Assembly (NCBI GenBank): GCA_030696505.1
Contig: JAUYSD010000118.1
Span: forward strand, 1-32,689
Origin: Sulfuritalea sp.
GTDB lineage: Bacteria; Pseudomonadota; Gammaproteobacteria; Burkholderiales; Rhodocyclaceae
Direction of reading: 5' to 3'
Length of the DNA stretch: 32,689 nucleotides
Shown piece after piece: positions 26,135-32,689 of this stretch. The notes beneath the pieces are model-generated. The model made no database searches. It was not told the DNA's origin and saw nothing but the letters and a program-made list of their open reading frames with translations. The translations under genes and the position numbers were made by a program. Every line of letters begins with the position of its first letter. Positions within the stretch are counted from its first letter, which is position 1.

Positions 26135-26698
26135 TTATTTCTTTGCCGGCAGCAACTTGACGGATTCGATCAGCACCGGCGTGGTCGGCACGTTCTGGTG
26201 CGGGCCGGCATTCGCCGTCGGTACCGTGGCGATCTTCTGCACGAGGTCGAAGCCCTGCACGACCTTGCCGAACACCGCATAGCCCCAGCCGTCGCGGCCG
26301 GGGTAGTCGAGGAAGCTGTTGTCCTTGAGATTGATGAAGAACTGCGCGCTGGCGGAATGCGGATCATTGGTGCGCGCCATGGCCAGCGTACCCGTTTCGT
26401 TCTTCAGGCCGTTCTTGGCCTCGTTCTGGATCTGGGCACGGGTTTCCTTCTGCTTCATGTCCGCCGTGAAGCCGCCGCCCTGGATCATGAAGCCCGGAAT
26501 CACGCGGTGGAACACCGTGCCGTTGAAAAAGCCGTCCTTGGCGTACTGCAGGAAGTTCTCCACCGTCTTGGGTGCCTTGTCCTGGTATAGCTCGATGGTC
26601 AGGGTGCCTTGCGAGGTCTTCAGTTCGACCTGGGGATTGGCGGCGTGGGCGGCAATGCCGAACAGAAATGCGAAAGCGAACAGAAACAGGCGGTGCAT
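26135..26698 (-). CDS. ppiA: Periplasmic peptidyl-prolyl cis-trans isomerase, cyclophilin type
   Basis: A 187-residue protein with a Sec signal peptide ([20 protein letters not shown], cleavage near 19-20). A cyclophilin domain follows, with [15 protein letters not shown] and [18 protein letters not shown]. It is an exported proline isomerase for envelope protein folding. A much longer open frame extends upstream, but the signal peptide and a GGAGATA ribosome-binding site fix the start at 26698. It is third in the minus-strand group, after the TPR and L,D-transpeptidase genes. Confidence 0.94.
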   Translation of the reverse strand: MHRLFLFAFAFLFGIAAHAANPQVELKTSQGTLTIELYQDKAPKTVENFLQYAKDGFFNGTVFHRVIPGFMIQGGGFTADMKQKETRAQIQNEAKNGLKNETGTLAMARTNDPHSASAQFFINLKDNSFLDYPGRDGWGYAVFGKVVQGFDLVQKIATVPTANAGPHQNVPTTPVLIESVKLLPAKK

Positions 26699-26751
26699 GA
26701 TATCTCCGGGGAAGGGGTGAGGGGAGGGGCGATTCGGCCGGACGGCGGGTG

Positions 26752-27996
26752 CTAGGCGGCGCCTTCGAAGACGATCTTCCAGCGGCCGCTTTCCTTGATC
26801 CAGTACTGACGCTTCTTCATCTGGCCGGAAAGGTTGCTGGAGCGGTAGTCCTGTTCGAAGGTTACAACAACGTGCTCTTCCTTGCCGGGATTGCGGAACA
26901 TGCTGATATTGCCGGTGCCGACCTTGATCCAGCTCTTGCCGGCATTGACCTTGCGCTTCTGTTCGATCCAGTCCTTGTAGCCGTGGCCGTCGGCTTTGAA
27001 CTTGTGGGAATAGTGCCGCGCGTACTGGTCGACATTGCGGCTTTCCCAGTCCTGCCGCCACTCCTCGACATTCTTCAGCAGTGAACTGCGTTCGCTCTGC
27101 CAGTCGTCGAGCGACAGCCATTCGATGCTGTTGCTGATGATCACCGGCGTCAGGCCGATCTGCAGGCTTTTCGACAGCGAGTCGAGATCCTGGTTGGCCA
27201 GCACCACGCAGCCGTCGGACGCTCTGGGCGGCCGTGAAAAAGTGTCGGAGGGCGTGCCGTGGAGCCAGATGCCGTGGCCGTTGCGTCCCTGGCGCTTGTC
27301 CCACTCGTTGGGATAGTTGATGGGGAAGGCGCCGCTGCCGTAAAAATCGGTGAGTTTTTTTCGCGGCAGGCTGGAGGTGACGTGATAGACGCCGATCGGC
27401 GTCTTCTTGTCGCCCTCGCGTGCCTTGTCGGCGCCGAGCTTGCCCTGCGTGATGTAGTAGTCGGCAACGAAGCGCGGCGTGCCCTGGTCGTTCTGATACA
27501 GGTAGAGCCTGGATTTCTGGGTGTCCACCACCACGGCATGTTTCTGTTCCGGATGCATCTGCAGCAGATAGCGCGGCACATAGTCGGCCGGTGGTTTGGT
27601 GCGGTAGCCCTTGAGGCGGACAATGGCTTCGTCGCGCAAGTCGGCGATCTTGTCCCCGGATGCCGATCCGCCGCCTTCGCCAAAGCTCATCAGCGGGCGC
27701 GAGCGCGCCAGCAGCAGATCGCCCATGACCAGATGCGCCAGGCGGAAGTTCGGATAGGCCTTGATCAGCATTTCCGTTTGCTGCATGGCGAGGTCGAGCT
27801 GGTTGCCTTCGATGGCATCGAATACTTTTGCCAGCAGCGGTTCCGGGCCCGAATCCGAATAGCGCGCTTCGGCGCCCGCGGCACGGGCGCCTTTCTTCAG
27901 ATGTCCCGGGGCTTTGCCGGCAGCTTCCGCTAAACCTGCCGCAATCAGCAATCCGCAGGCTGCGACGGCCGCCAGGGAACGCGACGGGTGGCGCAT
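26752..27996 (-). CDS. L,D-transpeptidase with C-terminal NTF2/Cds6-like domain
   Basis: A 414-residue exported protein. It has a signal peptide (about 1-25, ending GLAEAA), a helical region (50-130), and a YkuD catalytic domain (about 152-288). That domain has the motif HGIWLHGTP...ASDGCVVL; H246 and C263 are the active-site pair. The C-terminal domain (about 307-412) contains W-x5-[21 protein letters not shown] and GRWKIVFE, an NTF2-like fold seen in Cds6-type proteins. The enzyme should form 3-3 crosslinks or attach proteins to peptidoglycan in the periplasm. The adjacent TPR protein carries a homologous C-terminal domain. Its ATG shares one base with the TPR gene's stop (TAATG). Whether it crosslinks peptidoglycan or tethers a protein cannot be told. 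Confidence 0.88.
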   Translation of the reverse strand: MRHPSRSLAAVAACGLLIAAGLAEAAGKAPGHLKKGARAAGAEARYSDSGPEPLLAKVFDAIEGNQLDLAMQQTEMLIKAYPNFRLAHLVMGDLLLARSRPLMSFGEGGGSASGDKIADLRDEAIVRLKGYRTKPPADYVPRYLLQMHPEQKHAVVVDTQKSRLYLYQNDQGTPRFVADYYITQGKLGADKAREGDKKTPIGVYHVTSSLPRKKLTDFYGSGAFPINYPNEWDKRQGRNGHGIWLHGTPSDTFSRPPRASDGCVVLANQDLDSLSKSLQIGLTPVIISNSIEWLSLDDWQSERSSLLKNVEEWRQDWESRNVDQYARHYSHKFKADGHGYKDWIEQKRKVNAGKSWIKVGTGNISMFRNPGKEEHVVVTFEQDYRSSNLSGQMKKRQYWIKESGRWKIVFEGAA

Positions 27997-29069
27997 TAGC
28001 TACCGACCCGCTCCTGCACGATCTGCCACTTGCCATCGCGCTTGCCCAGGAGCAGTACCTTGTTGCTGGAGGTCTTGAGCGTGGCCGACTTGTAGTGCTG
28101 GCGGAACTTTGCCGTGGCGGTGTCGCCATCGACGCTCACGCGCAGGTTTTCGACGCTGACCTGGATCGCGCCCGGCTTGGCAATGCGCTTCTGACGCTCC
28201 GACTCCCATGCCGTACGCGATTCGCCACCCGGTGTCTTGAAGTCGCGGGCATAGGCCGCCAGGTAGGCCTTGGTGTCCTTGCGCGACCAGGCTGCAGCCC
28301 ACAGGTCGATGGCCCGCACGATGTCGGCGTTGGCATCGGCAGCGGGCTTCTCGGCGGCGGGCTTGGCCGGCGCGGCGGCCGGTGCTGCGTTGACGGGTGC
28401 AGCGGCCGGCGGCGTCGCCACAGGGGCGGCAGCGGCGGGGGCGGCGGCGACCGGAGCCGGCGGCGGCTTGGGCGCTTCAACCAGCTTGACGGGCTCCACC
28501 GGGCGCGCGTCGCCGATCGGCTTGGTCGTCTTGCCGGGACGGCCGGCGGTGCCCATCAGGTCGCGGATCAGGGCCAGCTTCTTCTGCGCACTGGGATTCG
28601 ACGAATCGATCTGCAAGGCCTTGTCATAAGCCTGGCTGGCCAGCCGGGCGTAGATGTCGCCGAGGTTTTCGTGGGCGGTGGCGTAGGACGGGTGGGTGCG
28701 GATGGCCATCTCCAGGGCCTGCTTGGCCTTGTCGTATTGCTTCTGCTGGGCGTAGATGACCGCCAGATTGTTGTAGGGCTCGGGCAGTTCGGGATAGTCC
28801 TCGGTCAGCTTGGTGAACACCACGATCGCTTCGTTGGGCTTGTTCATTTCGGCCAGCACGATGCCCTTGAGGAAGCGGCCCTGCGCGTCCTTGGGCTTGC
28901 CCGCGAGGTACTTGTCCACCTGTTCCAGCGCCTGGGCGTGCTGCCCCTGCTTGATCTGCTTGCTGATGTCCTGCAGGGCGTCGGCATGGACCGCCGGCGC
29001 AACGGCCAGGAGAACGACAGAAGCGGCGGATGCCATGAGGCGTGCGGCATTGAGGCGGAATTGGGTCAT
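27996..29069 (-). CDS. Exported TPR protein with C-terminal NTF2/Cds6-like domain
   Basis: A 357-residue protein. It has a signal peptide (about 1-29, ending PAVHA), TPR repeats (about 35-170, for example [20 protein letters not shown] and [20 protein letters not shown]), and a Pro/Ala-rich linker (about 185-245). The C-terminal domain (about 250-355) has [20 protein letters not shown], the segment [11 protein letters not shown], and KFRQHYKS...GKWQIVQE. That domain has the same W, Y, F, Q-x-Y and W-x-I landmarks as the end of the downstream L,D-transpeptidase. It is predicted periplasmic and a likely scaffold or partner for that enzyme. The stop/start overlap implies matched synthesis. A possible promoter on the minus strand is TTGTGG-N18-TAGAAT in the cysS divergent region. 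Confidence 0.85.
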   Translation of the reverse strand: MTQFRLNAARLMASAASVVLLAVAPAVHADALQDISKQIKQGQHAQALEQVDKYLAGKPKDAQGRFLKGIVLAEMNKPNEAIVVFTKLTEDYPELPEPYNNLAVIYAQQKQYDKAKQALEMAIRTHPSYATAHENLGDIYARLASQAYDKALQIDSSNPSAQKKLALIRDLMGTAGRPGKTTKPIGDARPVEPVKLVEAPKPPPAPVAAAPAAAAPVATPPAAAPVNAAPAAAPAKPAAEKPAADANADIVRAIDLWAAAWSRKDTKAYLAAYARDFKTPGGESRTAWESERQKRIAKPGAIQVSVENLRVSVDGDTATAKFRQHYKSATLKTSSNKVLLLGKRDGKWQIVQERVGS

Positions 29070-29107
29070 GGTATATACTTCTCGTTGGCGGTTGCCAGAA
29101 AATGAAT

Positions 29108-29254
29108 TTAGTTACGGCCGTTGCGCTTGGTGCTGATGAAGCAGGCGTCAACCTGCGCTGGAACTGCGTTTTCGCCGGGATAGACCATGCGGGATTCAGC
29201 TTCGGATTCTAACAAGAAGCCCGCCTTCCCCACAACCTGACCGCGTTTGATCAA
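29108..29254 (-). other. Open small frame upstream of the TPR gene (unproven)
   Basis: In the 254-nt gap 29070-29323 a minus-strand frame is open for 48 codons from a TTG at 29254 to TAA at 29108-29110. It contains the segments RGQVVGKAGFLLESEAES and VDACFISTKRNGRN. An internal ATG at 29188 would give 26 residues. No start has a good Shine-Dalgarno. On the plus strand a 36-codon frame (29102-29212) runs in the same register, so one may be the shadow of the other. I do not recognise the peptide. Confidence 0.2.
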
Positions 29255-29266
29255 TGAGCTGATAAT
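29237..29266 (+). promoter_or_regulatory. Candidate cysS promoter
   Basis: CTGACC (29237-29242) and GATAAT (29261-29266, preceded by T to give TGATAAT) are separated by 18 nt. Transcription would start near 29273, about 50 nt before the cysS ATG. The -10 is strong (5 of 6) and the -35 moderate. Confidence 0.4.
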
Positions 29267-29323
29267 GCCGGCCTTTCGTGGCCTTTTTCCCGCTTACCCC
29301 GCCGTCCGGACAGATTTTTCCTC

Positions 29324-30694
29324 ATGCTGAAGATATACAACACCCTGGCCCGCGAAAAGCAGGTCTTCGTCCCGATTCGGCCCGGCCAGGTCGATATGTA
29401 CGTCTGCGGCATGACGGTATATGACTTTTGCCACCTGGGCCATGCCCGCGTAATGGTGGTGTTCGACCTGGTCGCGCGCTGGCTGCGGGCCAGCGGCTAC
29501 GCCCTGAACTACGTGCGCAACATCACCGACATCGACGACAAGATCATCCGTCGCGCGCAGGAAAACGGCGAAACCATACGTCAGTTGACCGACCGCTTCA
29601 TCGCCGCAATGAACGAGGATGCGACGGCGCTGGGTGTATTGCGGCCCGACGCCGAGCCGCGCGCCACCGACTATGTGGCGCAGATGCTGGACATGATCGG
29701 TACGCTGGAAGCCAATGGCTATGCCTATGTCGCCGAGAGCCATGACGTCTGCTACTCGGTGCGCAAGTTCGACGGCTACGGCAAGCTGTCCGGCAAGTCG
29801 CTGGAGGATCTGCGCGCCGGCGAGCGTGTCGATGTCATGGCCGGCAAGCAGGACCCGCTCGACTTCGTGCTGTGGAAGCACGCCAGGGATGACGAGCCGG
29901 CCGAAGTGAAATGGTCTTCGCCCTGGGGCCCGGGACGTCCCGGCTGGCATATCGAGTGCTCGGCCATGGGTTCGGAACTGCTCGGCCGGCACTTCGACAT
30001 CCACGGCGGCGGCCAGGACCTGCAGTTCCCCCATCACGAAAACGAGATTGCTCAGTCGGAAGGCGCGCACCACTGCCAGTTCGTCAATTACTGGATGCAC
30101 AACGGCTTCGTTCGCGTCGATGACGAGAAGATGTCGAAATCGCTGGGCAACTTCTTCACCATCCGCGAGGTACTGAAAAAATTCGATCCGGAAGTGGTGC
30201 GCTTCTTCATCCTGCGCGCCCACTATCGCAGCCCGCTGAATTATTCCGACGTTCATCTCGACGACGCGCGACACGCGCTGACGCGGCTTTACACCGCGCT
30301 CAAGGGCGTCGCCGGCGAGGTCGCGGTGGACTGGAACGAGCCGCATGCCCAGCGCTTCAAGGCGGCGCTGGACGACGATTTCGGCACGCCGGAAGCCATG
30401 GCCGTGCTGTTCGACCTGGCCACCCTGGTGAATCGCGGCGATGCCGCCCTGGCCGGCCAGCTCAAGGCCCTGGGCGGCGTGCTGGGCTTGCTGCAGCGCG
30501 ATGCGCAAGGCTTCCTCCAGGCCGCACCCGAAGGCGGCCTGAGCAACGCGGAAATCGAAGCAAGAGTTGCCGCTCGCGGCACGGCGAAGAAGGCCAGGAA
30601 TTTTGCCGAGTCCGACCGCATCCGCGACGAACTCAAGGCTGCCGGCATCGTCCTCGAAGATGGACCGCAGGGGACCACCTGGCGCCGGGCCTGA
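29324..30694 (+). CDS. cysS: Cysteinyl-tRNA synthetase
   Basis: A 456-residue class I synthetase, near the E. coli length of 461. The HIGH motif is HLGH at 37-40, KMSKS is at 269-273, and the zinc site starts with C28 ([10 protein letters not shown]) and includes the Cys of [10 protein letters not shown] and [10 protein letters not shown]. It charges tRNA-Cys in the cytoplasm. The Shine-Dalgarno is weak; the start [12 protein letters not shown] is standard for the family. It is divergent from the TPR gene, with 254 nt between. A 256-nt stretch to the histidine kinase follows. Confidence 0.97.
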   Translation: MLKIYNTLAREKQVFVPIRPGQVDMYVCGMTVYDFCHLGHARVMVVFDLVARWLRASGYALNYVRNITDIDDKIIRRAQENGETIRQLTDRFIAAMNEDATALGVLRPDAEPRATDYVAQMLDMIGTLEANGYAYVAESHDVCYSVRKFDGYGKLSGKSLEDLRAGERVDVMAGKQDPLDFVLWKHARDDEPAEVKWSSPWGPGRPGWHIECSAMGSELLGRHFDIHGGGQDLQFPHHENEIAQSEGAHHCQFVNYWMHNGFVRVDDEKMSKSLGNFFTIREVLKKFDPEVVRFFILRAHYRSPLNYSDVHLDDARHALTRLYTALKGVAGEVAVDWNEPHAQRFKAALDDDFGTPEAMAVLFDLATLVNRGDAALAGQLKALGGVLGLLQRDAQGFLQAAPEGGLSNAEIEARVAARGTAKKARNFAESDRIRDELKAAGIVLEDGPQGTTWRRA

Positions 30695-30752
30695 GCGGGT
30701 TGCGGCATAGGCGCGTCGCGGGACAGGTTTTGTGCGAGGGGTTCGGGGTCAT

Positions 30753-30781
30753 GTGACATAACACACGTCCGACGGTATAAA
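30753..30781 (+). promoter_or_regulatory. Strong sigma70-type promoter of the two-component locus
   Basis: GTGACA (30753-30758, five of six to TTGACA) is followed by exactly 17 nt and then TATAAA (30776-30781, five of six). Transcription would start near 30788, about 40 nt before the small ORF at 30829. A short dyad TGTG-N6-CACA (30752-30765) overlaps the -35 and might be an operator half-site pair. Apart from this promoter, 30695-30828 shows nothing I can name. Confidence 0.7.
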
Positions 30782-30828
30782 ACAAGCGCATAATTTTCGC
30801 TTTCGGCAGGACTTGGCTGGAGGCACGT

Positions 30829-30954
30829 ATGTCTGCAATCAATCCGAATCATGCGCTTGTCTATCATGGGCTGAATGCGGGGTGCGTCGGGCGCACGGTG
30901 CGATCGGATCGAGGCTGGCGCCTGCGGCGCCTTGACGTGCAGGCCGGCGAATGA
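30829..30954 (+). CDS. Unrecognised 41-residue small protein, coupled to the histidine kinase
   Basis: An ATG with a textbook Shine-Dalgarno (GGAGG, 30819-30823, 5 nt before the start) opens a 41-codon frame beginning MSAINPNHALVYHGLNAGCV. Its TGA overlaps the kinase ATG as ATGA. The C-terminal half is Arg-rich (RTVRSDRGWRLRRLD). There is no signal peptide, membrane helix or known domain. A good promoter lies about 50 nt upstream. The kinase itself lacks a clear ribosome-binding site, so its translation probably depends on ribosomes finishing this frame. It may be a functional micro-protein or only a coupling leader. Confidence 0.6.
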   Translation: MSAINPNHALVYHGLNAGCVGRTVRSDRGWRLRRLDVQAGE

Positions 30955-32420
30955 AGGTTCGCGCCCGGGAACGCATCGCCACAGCGACTTTGCTCGCCGT
31001 GATCGGCATCATCGCACTGGCAATCTGGTGGACCTATGCCGCAGTCGAGGACGGCGGCCGTCAGCGGCGCGAGGCTTCGGAAATCGCGCGCACTCTCAGC
31101 AGCCTGAGGCTGGCGACTCTCGAATACGCGCTCTACCACCGCGAACAGGAACGCGCGAAGTGGTATGAAATCTCGCAGCGCGCCGATCGGGTGATTGCAA
31201 CCGCCCGCTTTTCCGATGCGGCGGACCGCGAAGTCCTGGCCGGTGTGGGCGCCAGAAGGATCCAGGTGCGGCAAGTCTTCGGCGAACTGGTTGCACTCAC
31301 CGCCGCTGTCCCCGCAGCAGCGGACTTCAGTTCGAGTCGGAGTTCCGAGGCCCAGCTCCTCAGCCGGATTTTCGCCCTCCAGCAGGAGAACTTCACCGCC
31401 GCTTTTCGCCTGATCGACCTGGCGACCCGGCGCGCCAACGACGCACAGCACAGGCTGTTGGTCGTCATTCTCTCGGGACTGGGCCTGATCGCGCTGATCC
31501 AGATCGGCGGCTCGTGGTCGATCCAGCGCCATGTGCTCGAACCGGTCGCTAGGCTGCAACATGCGGCCCAGCAGGTTGCGGCCGGGAACTGGAGTTTCGA
31601 GTTCGGGAAAGGCGGCACGGACGAGATAGGCCAATTGACGCGCGACCTCGGCAGCATGACGCATGCGCTGCGAAATTCGCTGCTGCAGGTCGAGCGCAGC
31701 AACCAGGAACTGGCTGCCTTGAATCGCGAACTGGAAGCTTTCGGCTATTCGGTATCGCACGACCTGCGCGGCCCGCTGCGTGCCATGGACGGATTTTCGC
31801 TGGTGCTGCTCGAAGATTATGACGACAAGCTGGACGACGAGGGCAAGGATGCGCTGCGGCGCATTCGGGCTGCAAGCCAGCACATGGGGCTGCTGATCGA
31901 CGATTTGCTGCGCCTGTCACAGGTGGCGCGGGCCGAGTTGAAACTGGAGCCGGTCGATCTCAGCGGGATCGCGCGGGGCATCGCTGCATCCGTGCAGGGG
32001 GATCGCTCCGGGCGGACCGTGGAATGGGCGATCGAGGACGGCATGACGATCACGGCCGATCCAGGCCTGATGCAGATCGCCATGCAAAACCTGATCGCGA
32101 ACGCCTGGAAGTTTACGGCCAGGACCGAAAATGCGACGATTTGCGTCGGTACGCTGGAGCGCGACGGCAGGCGCCTGTATTTCGTCGCCGACAACGGCGT
32201 CGGATTCGACATGGCGCACGCGCAGCGGCTTTTCGGTGCCTTCCAGCGACTGCACCGCGCCGCCGATTTTCCGGGGACCGGAATCGGCCTCGCCATCACC
32301 CAACGCATCATCCGCCGGCACGACGGAAGAATCTGGGCGGAAGCCAAGGAGGGCAAAGGGGCGACTTTCTTTTTCAGCTTGGGAGACATGGGCCATGACC
32401 ACGGTTGGCATGCAGACTAA
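30951..32420 (+). CDS. Membrane sensor histidine kinase
   Basis: A 489-residue protein. It has TM1 (about 9-29), a helical periplasmic sensor (about 32-165, resembling four-helix/CHASE3-type sensors), TM2 (about 168-187), and HAMP (about 188-243, EPVARLQHAAQQVAAGNWSF). The HisKA domain has the phospho-accepting H270 in GYSVSHDLRGPLRAMDGF. The HATPase_c domain has N380/N384 (QNLIANAWKF), G1 DNGVGFD (414-420) and G2 GTGIGLAI (442-449). The DHp sequence is of the phytochrome-kinase-like type. All catalytic residues are present. The signal is unknown. It starts within the stop of the 41-codon ORF and precedes a response regulator, its likely partner. Confidence 0.93.
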   Translation: MKVRARERIATATLLAVIGIIALAIWWTYAAVEDGGRQRREASEIARTLSSLRLATLEYALYHREQERAKWYEISQRADRVIATARFSDAADREVLAGVGARRIQVRQVFGELVALTAAVPAAADFSSSRSSEAQLLSRIFALQQENFTAAFRLIDLATRRANDAQHRLLVVILSGLGLIALIQIGGSWSIQRHVLEPVARLQHAAQQVAAGNWSFEFGKGGTDEIGQLTRDLGSMTHALRNSLLQVERSNQELAALNRELEAFGYSVSHDLRGPLRAMDGFSLVLLEDYDDKLDDEGKDALRRIRAASQHMGLLIDDLLRLSQVARAELKLEPVDLSGIARGIAASVQGDRSGRTVEWAIEDGMTITADPGLMQIAMQNLIANAWKFTARTENATICVGTLERDGRRLYFVADNGVGFDMAHAQRLFGAFQRLHRAADFPGTGIGLAITQRIIRRHDGRIWAEAKEGKGATFFFSLGDMGHDHGWHAD

Positions 32421-32478
32421 CCCGCCGCCTGAGTGCCGTTCGGACCATGCGCCGCTGCCGGGACCGGCGGACCGATGA
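32395..32478 (+). CDS. Possible 27-codon coupling ORF between kinase and regulator
   Basis: An ATG at 32395, 9 nt after GGGAG (32381-32385), opens 27 codons (starting MTTVGMQTNPPPECRSDHAP) whose TGA overlaps the response-regulator ATG as ATGA. It overlaps the kinase 3' end by 26 nt. The frame is also open far upstream within the kinase gene, so an open frame here is weak evidence. It would bridge the 54-nt gap for translating ribosomes. Proline-rich, no domain. Confidence 0.3.
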   Translation: MTTVGMQTNPPPECRSDHAPLPGPADR

Positions 32479-32689
32479 GCACGTCCTTGAGACTGCTGCT
32501 GGTCGAAGATTCGGACGACGATGCCACGCTGGTGATCCGGACTCTGCGGCGCGGCGGTTTCGATGTGCAGCACGAGCGCGTCGACAGTGCCGCGGCGATG
32601 ACGGCTGCGCTGGCACGGCAGCAGTGGGATGCGGTGATTTCGGATTTCAGGATGCCGGGATTCACCGGACTGGATGCCCTCGGGATTTT
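32475..32689 (+). CDS. Response regulator, N-terminal receiver domain (cut by window end)
   Basis: 71 codons are visible from MSTSLRLLLVEDSDDDATLV. The acidic pocket is E11-D12 (with D14-D16), and the phospho-acceptor is D57 in DAVISDFRMPGFTGLDAL. The wording RRGGFDVQHERVDSAAAMTA resembles receiver domains that head multi-domain proteins with PAS, GGDEF/EAL or kinase modules. The output domain lies outside the window. It is the probable target of the upstream kinase. The ribosome-binding site is weak (GGCGGA). Confidence 0.9.
   Translation, partial: MSTSLRLLLVEDSDDDATLVIRTLRRGGFDVQHERVDSAAAMTAALARQQWDAVISDFRMPGFTGLDALGI

Noticed and set aside
29271-29286. Terminator-like GGCC...GGCC followed by TTTTT before cysS
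   Set aside because: The stem is only four base pairs, and it lies in the expected cysS leader rather than after a gene on that strand.
30752-30765. CRP-type binding site
   Set aside because: Only the TGTG and CACA arms match, and the spacing and flanks do not fit TGTGA-N6-TCACA. It is kept only as a possible dyad in the promoter note.

Overview
The window is a GC-rich (well over 60% by eye), gene-dense chromosomal segment from a betaproteobacterium. The evidence is the gene order trxA-rho-rpmE, fdxA, aroC, and above all the long collinear block leuC-entericidin-leuD-leuB-asd-fimV-(EcfT-like)-truA-trpF-trpB-trpA-accD-folC-dedD-cvpA-purF-metZ, which is a recognised betaproteobacterial arrangement. 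A Rhodocyclales-like or related lineage is my guess. That placement is inference from gene order and protein flavour, not a search result. There is no phage, insertion sequence, CRISPR array, rRNA or tRNA that I can support.

Layout. 1-168 holds the 3' end of orn (oligoribonuclease, + strand). 183-4038 is a minus-strand group read right to left: trxA, rho, rpmE and then a GT-C/ArnT-like membrane glycosyltransferase. rho has a strong sigma70-type promoter inside the 3' end of trxA and a leader with three perfect hairpins. rpmE has its own promoter and a clean intrinsic terminator, and that terminator abuts three tandem 39-nt palindromic repeat units. 4219-7298 (+) carries fdxA, aroC, a small DUF465 protein and an MFS transporter. 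7329-24800 (+) is the large biosynthetic block: leucine, lysine/methionine/threonine (asd), tryptophan, fatty acid (accD), folate (folC), purine (purF) and methionine (metZ). Envelope and polar-organisation genes (fimV, dedD, cvpA) and truA are interleaved. Many junctions overlap (ATGA, TGATG, GTGA), implying translational coupling. 24797-29069 is a minus-strand envelope group: a TPR protein, an L,D-transpeptidase, periplasmic PpiA, cytoplasmic PpiB and LpxH. 29324-30694 (+) is cysS. 30753-32689 (+) is a two-component locus with a recognisable promoter, a 41-codon small ORF, a membrane histidine kinase and the start of a response regulator cut by the window end.

The most unusual observation is a small palindromic repeat. 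Its conserved flanks are GGATACCGT and ACATA, and the stem between them varies in sequence but stays paired. Three copies stand in tandem between rpmE and the glycosyltransferase gene. A fourth copy sits in frame inside lpxH, where it accounts for much of an apparent ~22-residue insertion next to a metal-binding motif. This resembles protein-coding palindromic elements such as those described in Rickettsia. Other points worth checking are: the 41-codon ORF with an ideal Shine-Dalgarno, coupled to the histidine kinase; an entericidin-like lipoprotein of 39 aa between leuC and leuD; a shared NTF2/Cds6-like C-terminal domain in the adjacent TPR protein and L,D-transpeptidase; and a lone EcfT-like membrane protein whose ribosome-binding site lies in a 10-bp hairpin.
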